From Tomocerus qinae (lineage: Eukaryota; Arthropoda; Collembola; Entomobryomorpha; Tomoceridae), in the NCBI GenBank assembly GCA_020055645.1, contig CM034547.1, forward strand, positions 31,496,513-31,560,512: a stretch of DNA of 64,000 bases. The letters run 5' to 3'. Each line of letters begins with the position of its first letter. Positions within the stretch are counted from its first letter, which is position 1. Below the pieces are notes generated by a model. It had not been told where the DNA came from, did no database searches, and saw nothing but the letters and a program-made list of their open reading frames with translations. The position numbers and the translations under genes were made by a program. Positions 53,043 through 64,000 of the stretch are shown in pieces.

Positions 53043-56000
53043 TTAATTATTGAAAGTTGCATATTTGAATTTGTAGCCGTGTAGTTGACCAGGCAGTTTA
53101 CTTTTATCATCATAGTATTCTTTCTGCCACTTGAGTATCGTGGGCAAATCGTAGCCCATCTTAATTAGTTCAATTTTTTGTTCCGTCAAAAATCGCCTTC
53201 GGAAATTTATTAATTTGTGAACAAATATTCTTCGTGCTTCTTTAATCATAATAGTCTTCAACCTGTCGGCTCTGTAGTTGTCTACAATAGAAATTGGAAC
53301 TTTCGGTTGTGTTTTTGGAACTATTTTTTCTTTTTCTCCATCTTTTGTTGCAATTTTCTTGTCGGTTTCAAGACGTTTTTTCGTGTAAAATAATTTCCTT
53401 TCGGTTCCAGCCGTTAAGTTGTTCCTCTTCTGTGGTAATGTATCTTCTACTTTGAAATCTCCAGACTTCCTCTGGTTTTCTGCTTTAAATCGGGTGAAAC
53501 TTAGATGACGAAAGAGTTCTTGTGGAGGTCTGCTGGCAAATTCAGTAAGAGTTAGTGTGTTTGTAGCATCACTGTCCATGCCTATCTCATCTCCTAATTG
53601 GGTTTCATTATTCTTGTGATGCTGCAAATTGTGCCTGGTGTGCCTCGTAGGCTGCCATATAGGTTTTTTGGAGGTGGATGGAATCCGATGAACTTCCGGC
53701 TCGAAATTTTGCTTAGTAAAGAAAACATTTTGGGATTTGCTACGGTTCTTCAAGGCAATAACAGATTTTTGATGTTCTCTGAGTTTTTGCCTGAGATGAC
53801 CAGCTGATAAAGTTGGCATCATTGGTGTCAATTTCACACCTGAGGAGTTTTTTTTATTCGAACTCGGAAGCCTTAGCCGTTGAACTGACAAATTAGATAC
53901 TTGACGCTGATGAACGCTAGTTTGGCTTTCGTTTTGTCTTGAATATCCATCTAAAGATAAATGCGAACCGTAACGGGGAAGTTTTGTATTACTACTCGTA
54001 ATGTCTGTTTTTGGGAATTGCAGTGAAAGGCTTGACTTTACTAGTGATGAATGTTTCTTTTTGAGGAGGTTTATTTTTGCTTTTTGTAATTTATTGCGTA
54101 AATGTTCAGGCAAATTATTTAGGCGAGAAAGATTTCCTGACAGTTTTTTTTGACCGAAAAATAATGTTTGTTGGCCAGATTTCCTTTGTTGGCCAATACA
54201 CATCTCTGACTGTGTAGGTTGCAGTGGTTTGAATGCAGGAAAAGGATCCGGTTCCGTAAGAATACTAGGAGGAAGGTCAATAGGCATAGCAAAATAGGGC
54301 TTGAGGGGTTTTCTAAATCGCTTTTTGATCCGATTTTGACGCTTCTTGCTTTTCTTCGTGTGCTTTTTAAGATATCGTCCTTTAGGGCGAACTATTGACG
54401 GTGCTCGTTGCATAATTCTCTGTCGCTCAGATGTTTCCATTGGGGTATTGAACAATTTATGCTGAAATAAATTTATAGCTTTTCGGCTAGCTGTTTCCCG
54501 CACTTCTGGCTCTTTATTATCTACCACCACAGTATTCTGTACTTTTTTGGTGTGGTGATCATTGGATATATTAAACTTTGAAACTGGTGTTCCCCATCGC
54601 AAGTCCCAAAGTTTACTCAATTTTCTACCAAGTTTTTTACTCCAGTATAAATTTTGAGGGACATCTCCAGTTTGGTCGTAGACAATTCTGTCCCAATAAG
54701 TTCCTGGATACAGTTTTCGATATTTGTCCGGGTTTTTATGCCAACGCTTGCATTTCTTAAGAAATTGTTTGTAAAATATGTAATCTCTCTCCTCAGTTAT
54801 CAGCAACCTCTTTTTCTTTATGTAAATTTCTCTGTCGAGATCTCCTTTGTTTGTGCGGAAGTAGTTCGCAGGATTGTTTTCAACGTGAAAAACTACCTTT
54901 AGTTCTGTATGAGTCAAATCGATATGTGGGTGCGTTATGGGGTCAAAAAGAACTTCTACTGGTGGTAAATTGCCAAATTCATCTGATGGCCTTTGTAGAG
55001 TAATTCTAGGCAGTGCCCACATTTTTGGTTGCCATTTAAGGGGAACTGGTATTGTTCGAGGTTTCATTCCGGTTACGGCTTCCAGGTTAATATCAGGTAC
55101 CCATTGACCATCCCTTCCTACCCTCCTACTGGGGATGTACGTGTAACCAGGACGTAGGAATATTTTGTTTTTTTTATGGCTTTTGATACCTCTAAAGTCG
55201 TATGTTGGTACTTCCAAGTCTGTTTCTCCAAGTTCTGGTATTTGTACTGTTGCTGCTGATGTTGTCTCACTCTCTCTAGCAGTCTCCTGGTATTGCAATT
55301 CCAACATCTCTGATCGAAGTTCTCCTAACCGATCCTTTTCTATAAAAACTTCTGGTGGAGCATGGTAGACTTGGATGAAGGAAGATATCTTCAAATTCCT
55401 AGAAGCGTCTTTAAGTCTCCTTTTCTTGAATCTAGTTCTGATGTAGCGGCGAAGTCTTCTTCTTCTTCGCCTTCTTTGTTCGATGCGTAATCTCAGTGCT
55501 TCCCTTTGCCAAAGGTAAGCTCTTCTATTGTATGAGCTATCAGTTTCATAAGGAAATCGTTCAACTGGTTCCAGAATTTTGTTTCTCATCATAAATTCCC
55601 ATCTTCTGCTCTTTTCCTCTTTTAACTTCTGTTTGTTTGTTCCTAATGCAGAGAACTCTTCAATGGTTCCTTTCCTACGAAGCTTATTTAGCTTGTGTTT
55701 TGAGGGATGTGGGGGTAATAAAGTAGTGATTGTTTCCTTTGATTCTGTTTCATTCCCTTCTAGTTGACTTCTATCAACAGCAGGCATCGCATTGTTTCTT
55801 GGCTTCGTCACTTGGGGGTCTTTTGCCAGTGTTATATTTTTTCCCTTTCGAATTTTTTGTGAACGTTTTGCTTTTTTCGTAGGAACGCTTTCCCACAACC
55901 CTTGAGGCCGTGTGCCCCAAAGGTGATAGTCAACAATTGGTACAATTTTTCCGTTTATAATTTTGATATTTTTGAAAAACATATCTCTAGGTCGTCTGCT

Positions 56001-57297
56001 CCACAAATGCTTCTTTTTAGCACCAGGATAAAACCATTGAAATCGAAAATGTACAAAACGTGACCATGTAAATAATTTCAAAAAATTTCTATATATTTTT
56101 CTTTTCCAGCGATTTATTCCTTTGCTGTAGTATTGGAAAATACGACTGCAAAAGCATGTTTTTAGTATTGCACCCAGGAGGACACTTAATTTTGCTCCAA
56201 TATTTGCTAACCAAATGCCTTTAGCTTGTTTCTTAACAGAAGTAGTGTTATTTTTACGATTGTTCCCATGTTCTCCCTTTTCTAAATCGTCGAGGTTTCC
56301 CGTTGGGTCATTATTCGATTGCCCATAATCATTTGCTATCAGGGTCTTCAAAGCTATGCTAGCACGTCTTTCTCTACCTCGCTTATATTCTACGTTGGCC
56401 AAATCAAATAAACTTTGTTCTCCCTCTGACACAAGGTTTCCCTCGGCAGTTTTGATGGATTTACGCTGCTCATTTTCGGGTGCTTCGACAATGGTCACAC
56501 GTTTTTCAAACAGTCTTCGAGTCTTTGTCTTTCTAGTTTTATTTTTTTTCTCGGAATTGCCTCTTTTCTTTGACATTTGGCCAGATTTTTCCCCTTCATC
56601 GTCTTTGAGCTTTGATAGCAGATGGTGCTTTAAATTTTTTGGATCTGGCCAATATCCCGCATGTAAGTTTTTTTGGTTCTCATTTGGCTCCCAATGAGAT
56701 TTGAAAAATAGCTTTGGTTTAGGATAAAGAGCATTGAACAGTTCTTGGAGAACAGTCTTATTTTCTTTCTTTATACGCTTACGTGCGGGGGGTAAGCGAC
56801 CCAAAAATCTTGCCAAGTGTATATTGAAATATCCTCCAGTTATCATGAATTCTGGACCCCATGACGTCCCTCCCGGAAACAAGGTTTCGTAAACTTGTTT
56901 GGAGTAGTAAGCCTTGTCCATTTTTTGAAATTCACTAAGGCAGTCTAATTTTAATTTCAGCCACATTTTTCTTTTTCGCCACTCTGACCACCAAACCCAA
57001 AGTGTTAAGGGTATAATAATGATCTTCGAAACAAGAAACTGCAGAAACAGCGTACAATAAACCCATGTATGCAATCGAACTCTTGGGATAACATTGAATA
57101 TACACAAGTTGATATCTCGAAGCAGTAAAGCTCCCCAAATTCCTAAAACAGTTGCAACTATTTCCCACGTGGTTATCCATCCAAGGCGTAAAGTTTCGAT
57201 CCAATATATCTATTAAATTCCAAGCAAAACGAAAACGCATTTTTAATTGAACCACTTTAACTTAAACGTTTTATTTTCAAAAATCACATCTGACCAT
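53043..57297 (-). CDS. Large basic protein of unknown function with N-terminal membrane helices
   Basis: A single open exon 53043-57209 encodes 1388 residues. The acceptor at 57210-57211 may join an ATG-only exon (57295-57297, donor GTCAGA), giving 1389 aa; this start is tentative. Two hydrophobic helices lie in about the first 80 residues (around WEIVATVLGIWGALLL and LFLQFLVSKIIIIPLTLWVW). The rest is highly Arg/Lys-rich with aromatic clusters (KHLWSRRPRDMFF, DYHLWGTRPQGLW) and many basic runs. No enzyme motif or known domain is recognised. The lack of introns over 4.1 kb contrasts with its neighbours. Membrane attachment with a large basic domain is inferred; nucleic-acid binding is possible but unsupported. 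Confidence 0.75.
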
Positions 57298-58459
57298 CTC
57301 TAACGCAATATAGAAGGTGTGATTGTAAGAGGAAATATCAATCTATTTTAAAACGCACAAGACTAGACCTTTGCTTTTAAGCAAATTATGTGGGGAATGT
57401 GGTGTCACGTAAATTGGTCATAGTAAACTGAAAACTGGTACTTCGGGTAAAAAGTAAACTGGTCTTCATCAGAAACAAACTGGTCTTCCCGTAGAAATGA
57501 AAGAAGAGAGGCGAACTAACATGATTAATCTAAAAGATTGGTTGTAATAAACAGAAGTACAGTTCTGTTATTTGAAATGAATAGGTTAATTCAGCATTTC
57601 TTCCAGAAAATCAGTTTAGTTTATAATACCCGAAAGACCAAATTACTAAGGCCAGTTTGCATATAACCGATGTGGGTGCATGTTAATTTATTTTTTAAAC
57701 GCTTGAGCTAATAATAATTAATATTGGATTTTGGTCATAATAAATATTTGAAAATTCAAAACCCTGAGAAAAAGTAATGCTTGGTACGATACGATACGAT
57801 CCAAAAGGTATTAAAAAAGGTACAGTATTTCTACCCTCTCTATGCTAAATGCAAACTCTATTTAAAACTTTCACCGACTTTCACCAGAGCTAAATGCTAA
57901 AGTCGCGAAAACTAGTGAGATTACAGCGAAATTGTTTTATGTCAACTACTTTTTAGTTCGTATTTATTGTTCTTTCCTTGTTAATTTTTAAATATGATAT
58001 GAGAACGGTCGCTGGCGATGTTCCTATAGATTAGAGAGTAAGTTGGCTAAATGGGAGAAAATAATTGGCTTTTTGGGAGTTGATCTTTTCTTGGAAGCAA
58101 GGCTTTAGAATGGAAAATTGTAATTATTACGCTAGTATAAGAAGGCCTTTTCCTACCAATAACTATGTAATATTTATAATTTTAACTTTTTTTACTTTGA
58201 GATTATAATTATTACAATAAGTAGAAAAACTTACATTACTCTTGCAGATGATTGCTGATAATAAATACACCGCATTTGCAGAGCAAGCTGCTGTATAAAA
58301 CCGGTGAACATAATCTGTTTAGAAACGTGTTAAATATTATATATTTTAAAATAACCTTTTGTCATATACCTTCTTATGAATATGAATGACGATTATATTA
58401 TATGTATAAAGTAATTTCAATCAGTTTAAACTCCTCAGGTGAATTATTCATTGGTTGTG
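57298..58459. other. Intergenic, no gene seen
   Basis: AT-rich; promoter region of the large basic protein. No exon supported. Confidence 0.4.
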
Positions 58460-59110
58460 TTAAATTTTGATTTTGAGTAACATAACATAACATGTCGTAC
58501 CCAAAGCCGGCTTGTAGTCTTCGTACCAAGTTATGTGTAGGTTTTCTGTGTAAGATACGCCACAATATTTCTCCGATATATCGTAAAGAAACATCTCGTC
58601 TTCAAGAATTTCTTTCTCAAATGGAGTTTTGTGAAATTTTATTTTGTAAATTTTTCTGTTCCACGGAAAGGTTTTATTCCCAATAAATGGAGTGGGTTGA
58701 AATGAATCTGCACTTGCGTGAAGTAGGAAGTAAGGGTACGTGGCTATTATCATTCCGAGCTATAGTTCAAGAACAATATAAAAATTATTAAAATAGATTT
58801 TCGATGTAATTCGAATTCAAATTCTGCTGTAAACGTGAAAACTACGTATTAAGTATTTGACATGTCGAATGATGAAGTGATAACAGAATTTAAAGGAAAA
58901 GTTTGATTAAAATAATATAATTTGGATATTGGTAATTTTAGCTTGAGTATTTAAAGGTTTGCTACCTACAATGTCTGCTATACAAATGTATCTCCAAAGT
59001 TGACATAATTGTCTAGACGTGATATTCAGAATGCTCTTAAGACATTTACCGACCGACCAGCATTCATATGCTCTGTAATAATTAGGACATATATCTATCT
59101 TGCATCCCAT
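58460..59110 (-). CDS. Possible two-exon gene, unknown protein
   Basis: Exons 58970-59110 and 58460-58759 (phase 0, donor GTAGGT, acceptor after TTGAACTATAG) would encode 146 aa with no internal stop. Exon 1 has five Cys (CKIDIC, ECWSVGKC, LCQLW); exon 2 contains PTPFIGNKTFPWNRKIYKIK and HITWYEDYKP. The composition looks coding, but I recognise no family and see no signal peptide. A fragment of a larger gene or a chance frame remains possible. Confidence 0.4.
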
Positions 59111-62100
59111 TGTGAATATCCTAATCGCAGGAGCTGCTAGCAGTGCTAGCAGGCTGATTTCCGTTTATACACTTCTTTTTGTTCCTGTAGATTGAAAGGG
59201 AATATCCTCTTGGGTACTTTGAAATAGTTTATTTCAGAATCAATTTTGGAATTGAATAAATTTACTATGGTAATAGAATATTTAGTGCCCTGATATTTGA
59301 AATGAACTCTTGGATGAAGGGATCGAATGTCCGGTTTCCGGGAAAGAAAGGAGGGATCAAACTGGGCAAATGGTTATTATTATGAATGGATGTTTTAGAT
59401 GTCATTGTAAAATTATTGATGGGTTGCCATTGTCCTTATTTGCATGCGCCTGTCGCGTCCTTTCCATGTCCAAAACTTTATTCCAATTAGACATGCTATG
59501 TATCTGAAATAATCAATGCCTAAAGGGCACTTTAGACTCATCCTATTCCTATCGTTTTGCTATTTCTATACAGATTTTTGAGTTTACACTTCGATTGATA
59601 GTATCGTTATAGTGATGTTGTCACATTCATATAACTTTCATATTCATATAATTCTTGGACACTTTATACTCATGCTATTCATATTCTAATTCTATCGTTG
59701 TCAAGAAAAACCTCAGTTGAACAAAGTTCAACTTTCAGAAAATTGAAACTCCCTTGAAACCATTTTGTGTAATTGTTGGGACCCAAATTACGACTTTTCT
59801 ATTTAGTTGCCACAGTTACAGATCTGCTGTAGTGGGAGTGCCACCACCCTGTTTCTTTCGTAATTTTGTCAATTTTACCACTTTATACCTTCGATTGGAC
59901 GTATGAATGATACACGAAGACGATAGAAATGCAATGCAAACAGGACCATCTAAAAAATAGTGTAAAGTGTTGCTGGGAATACCACTGGAAACTGTTAATA
60001 ATATGATATGACAACGATAGTAATAGGATGAGTCTAAAGTGGCCTTAAGCAAATAAAGTTTAATTCCTCTGAACATTGACATTATACGAATTTAAATCCG
60101 AAAAGCTAAAAATAGATAAACAGGTTATTTTTGTGTGGGTTACTCGTATTACAAGAGATGTTATTTGAGATGTAGTAGTAGTAGTATGATGGTTTTATGA
60201 GTTAGAGCTAAATTGTCCTAAATTGCGACGAAGCCCAAAAATACGATTAAATTAAGTATTTCATAAACTTTTTTCTTTATAGAATGGTGTGTGCAGTTGA
60301 AAGATCGACATCTGTATTCCCCTCATAGTCAACGCCTTCAGTTTTGTACCGAAACTGATGATTGATTCGGACTCGGAGACAGAAAATGTGAATGAGTCAT
60401 GCTGGAGGTGGAATCTACTGCGTTTTGCGTCCCATCGTTCCAGTTCCAGTTTCCAACAGCTCATCTGTAAGTACCTGCCTCAGTATTATTTTACTTAAGT
60501 ACATACGGCATTTTTTGATTACACATATTTTAGGTAAAATAGTACCTATACAGCTTATATTAACAATGATCCTTTATGATGACCGTAGAGTACAGATCCA
60601 GACAATATAGTAACTATGTAATAGACTAACTAATAATTATTTAGTATGGTTATAAAACGGCGAGTATTCTTGACGTAACGATTTAGGTTTCGTTCATTAT
60701 AAAGACAAGTCCAAAATGTATGGCTTTGTAACTTGTAAGATTTGATCCGGTGCAAGTATGCGTGTGGTTGGATGTCGGCAGTTTGAGTTTTCCTTGTGTT
60801 TTACAAAACTGCAAAAAGTAACTCTCATATTACTTACTATTATACTGCTATATATGGTATTTCTATATGTATATAAATTATTAATCTTTATTCTTTATAT
60901 TATCCCTGATCCATTTTACTAAAATATCATTTTAGGACCTAATATGGTTTCAAAATGTGAGAAAAATACAGACAAGGCAGAATTTGCTCTGTGATAAGGG
61001 ATTATCCTTTCTTCGGCATGCATGAACTCTCAATTCTATTATACATGTCTGCCTGTGAGGTGTGAGGTAAGGGAACAGAGTGAGTGGAATGTCTTATTAA
61101 AATAGCAGAGTTAAGTAATGAAAGATAAAGACATCATTCTAGATATGAATGATATTTGATGTATTTACTACAATTTTGATTGTGTTGCAAGTTTATATAT
61201 TTATTACTATTACGTTATTTTGTGCCTGGATATCCAAGTCATTGTAAACTATTGCTATTGGTAAATCATGGATAGACTATGATTATGGTGATGTGCCTAC
61301 ATATAGATACTACTCAAAATGTCACAATCTCTTATAGCTCATCTCAAGTATAAGTACTTGACTTAGTATCTACTAAATATATAACTATATTTTATTACTA
61401 ACATGCTTCACTATTACTTTGCAACATTATTCGTATGTTTATGTTGAACATTTGTGTATAGGTATAGGTGTACAATGTTTTTATCATGTTTAACAATTGC
61501 ATTAGTATTTGATGATATAGGTATTAGGGTGTAAATTGTAGCGTTAAGTGCATGCTTGTTGTGTCATGCGAGTGTGTAAAAGTAAAGCAAGTAAAGTAGC
61601 GCAGCAAAGTTATTTCTTTCCGAGCCAGAAGAGTTCCTCTATATAGCATTTACGCTTATTGTTAGGTACATTGCAGTTATAATATTGGTCGGACAAAATT
61701 CTATGAATGAAACGATCTAGACGTAAAGTTGGTGAATGTATGGAATGGAATGATGGGATAATACCACTACTGACTACTGACTATACAAAAAGAAGGCAAA
61801 GCATGCTTGGCCATGGCGTTAGTTGTATGTAGTTGTAAAATGTACCTTTTTGTGAATGAGTTCGAACGAATGAATGAATGGGGAGCCAAAATAGGAAGGC
61901 ATTCAACAACGCAAGACAGGGACGAAGGGGTTAGGTTAGTATAATCGTGAGGGAACGAGGGAACTGCTGGCGAATGAGGGAAAACGCAAGAAATACTCTT
62001 CAGTCACATTCAGCATTTTATAGTTAATGTGCAATGTAAGTAATGTAATGCTATATAATATACCAAATACCAGGGAAGAGTGAGATAAAAAGACATTAGA

Positions 62101-64000
62101 AGCCCAAACCAGATTTAACCACACTCAACAACAGATTGTGCTTCATGCGCTATGTCGAACAAGTGCCATCCTTTCTAACCTTGCCTTTTGAACATTAATC
62201 AATGACTAACTGTGTACATATTACATTATGATCTACTTATTTAGGTATTTTTATCGCAATAAATATGGCATTACAAGTGTTGTAACATTTTCAGATATTC
62301 TAACTTTAGATAGTAAAATCTAGTTCTATAACACATGTAATACTTGAACATCTTTATAATTACATTTTATACTGATGTTTTAACGAAAACTACCTACATA
62401 CGTTATCATTTTACGAACTTTGTATTGATTATGTATTGAGCCCGTGTTGAGTCAGTCCGATTCTTATGTATTGATTGTGATTTTCAATAATACCTAAACA
62501 TCTTATTGGCTACTTGTGAGAGAACCAACAGATGTGATTTCCACTTTTAGATGGGGAGGAGCTTAGTTTTGTTCAGACACCGTCCTGATACAACCCACCC
62601 TATTTTTTCAGTCATATTGAAATTATTTATTTATTTTCAGCTATATTATAGCTGAAAATGATCAGCACTTAAGGAGGTCACGTTTCCTTGCGCAGTCAAA
62701 ACAAAATGTCAAATTTAAAATTTGTGACAATTATATTCTAAAAGAAGAGGGTTCTGTCTACAGTGCATATGAAAGGCAGATTTTTTAGAATATAATTTAA
62801 ATTGCAAGAAATCAATTTTTGAAAAATAGTAGTAATTTACATTAAGCGCTTATCTCTCCTCCCCCGTAGGGAGATTTAAGATTTGCATACTCAAAATGCA
62901 TTATAGTGAAAGCTACTGGTTCGTTCATAATCAAAGCCCATTTTGTATGATTTTCGAGTGTAGATGAGAAAGCTCTTTGCAAAAGTGCTAGCACGTATAC
63001 CAGGAAAGGATTGTGAGAGAAAGCAGGCATAGGGGAATACCACACGGAGCAAGTATCATTTATGATAAAATTAACTAGCGACCCTATTTAATTTTCGCAA
63101 TTTGTTACGAATACATGTAAATACATAATACGAATTAGTCATAGTATATCAAACTATCCGTAATTTCACACTGTAAGTCTGATCACTTTCACTAATAACT
63201 TTCACTCTACAAATACAATTTGCTTAAACTTTCACAAGTAAAAGTCAAAGTTCACTTGATTAATAGGATATAAATACTAGCTAGATAGAGTCCTTTAGTG
63301 TATAGTAGTTAAAGAATTGTAGAAAGTACTATTTACGTGTGATATTATGCCTTGGCAGTTTATTTAGGCATTCTGCCCTTACACTTAATATCATAATGTA
63401 TTATTGCAAAAAATAGACATTTGAATTTTATTGAACGCTATTTTCGAACGTATGAAGGACTACAATGAAATAACTGTAAGTCATTATTTAATTGGCAATA
63501 AATATTTTTATTAAGTAAAATTCATTAAATGATCACTTTTTCAAAATATGTTTCAGTATTGATTTGCATGTTCTTATACAATTTACTTACAATGTAAGAT
63601 GTAACTATACATTTAAGTATAAGTTCACATTGCACATTTTTTACTTTTACATTTACAATCTGTTATGTTCAATTATGGTACAATAGAGGGACGATAAGGA
63701 ATAGTTATAGTGTAATCTGTGTATGAGATGAATGAATTCCAAAGCTGTAAAAGATAATAATATGAGCCGTCCCTAAAAAGTCAGAAAGGGGTACATTTAG
63801 CGTAGAAAAAAATTCATTCAAAAAATGCATTTAGTATTCAATGCATGGCATGATATCATATTGATATATGGTGTACATGACTGCATATAGCTTTGGCATT
63901 ATGCTATTAATATCGTGTACGTGATGTACCCGTCCGTCTGTACGCAGAATAGCGCGTATGATTTATATTACATTGTGGTATGATGTGTATGTAGCTATAT
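59111..64000. other. Non-genic right end of window
   Basis: AT-rich DNA with one inverted-repeat element (59526-60043). Short frames show no domain, signal peptide or consistent splice structure. It could be intergenic or a large intron of a gene beyond the edge. Confidence 0.5.
59526..60043. mobile_element. Non-autonomous inverted-repeat element
   Basis: The left end CACTTTAGACTCATCCTATT and its inverse (AATAGGATGAGTCTAAAGTG) at the right define terminal arms of about 30 bp, continuing into CTATCGTT. An internal diverged copy (ACTTTATACTCATGCTATTC) lies near 59660. No transposase seen. Confidence 0.65.

Noticed and set aside
56935-57255. 106-codon minus frame as the start of the large basic protein
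   Set aside because: It is in a different frame from the hydrophobic segments, which read open back to the acceptor at 57210.

Overview
The window is AT-rich animal nuclear DNA. Genes are split by many short GT-AG introns, gene density is moderate, and minisatellites and small inverted-repeat elements are frequent. Three seven-transmembrane chemoreceptor genes have the C-terminal T-Y-hydrophobic5-Q-F exon typical of arthropod gustatory receptors. Together with a yemanuclein/ubinuclein gene and a PVR-like receptor kinase, this points to an arthropod. A springtail or related hexapod is my guess, but the sequence alone does not settle it. All spliced models below were assembled by eye from splice sites and codon phase; unless noted, the phases close without a stop.

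Layout. 0.7-9.4 kb (+): a PVR-like receptor tyrosine kinase with a divergent Ig-type ectodomain (15 exons, 909 aa), then a histidine acid phosphatase-like membrane protein (7 exons, 442 aa). 9.7-12 kb (-): a divergent lipocalin whose first intron holds a 24-bp minisatellite. 12.9-19.2 kb (-): four consecutive genes (called A-D here) for small secreted cysteine-rich proteins that share one module and phase-1 introns. I cannot assign this family. 19.3-20.4 kb: a foldback Tc1/mariner-like element flanked by TA. 20.7-24.3 kb (-): a full-length AREL1-like HECT ligase (853 aa) without the expected catalytic cysteine. 25-32 kb (-): three gustatory receptor genes, two of them a recent tandem pair. 33.8-36.3 kb (+): RpS9, with a box C/D snoRNA-like element duplicated in introns 1 and 2. 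37.5-40.9 kb (+): alpha-methylacyl-CoA racemase ending in SKL. 41.3-43.2 kb: a large minisatellite. 44.1 kb: a perfect-arm hairpin element. 45.8-48.6 kb (+): ubinuclein/yemanuclein. 50.6-51.9 kb (-): heme oxygenase with a C-terminal membrane anchor. 53.0-57.3 kb (-): a very basic protein of about 1390 aa that I do not recognise. 58.5-59.1 kb (-): a possible two-exon gene. The last 5 kb has no gene I can support.

The genes do not form one pathway. There are housekeeping genes (RpS9, racemase, ubinuclein, heme oxygenase) and a lineage-variable block (13-32 kb) of secreted cysteine-rich proteins, a HECT pseudoenzyme candidate and chemoreceptors. The best candidates for something undescribed are the A-D secreted family, the HECT protein with an altered active site, and the twin intronic snoRNAs of RpS9.
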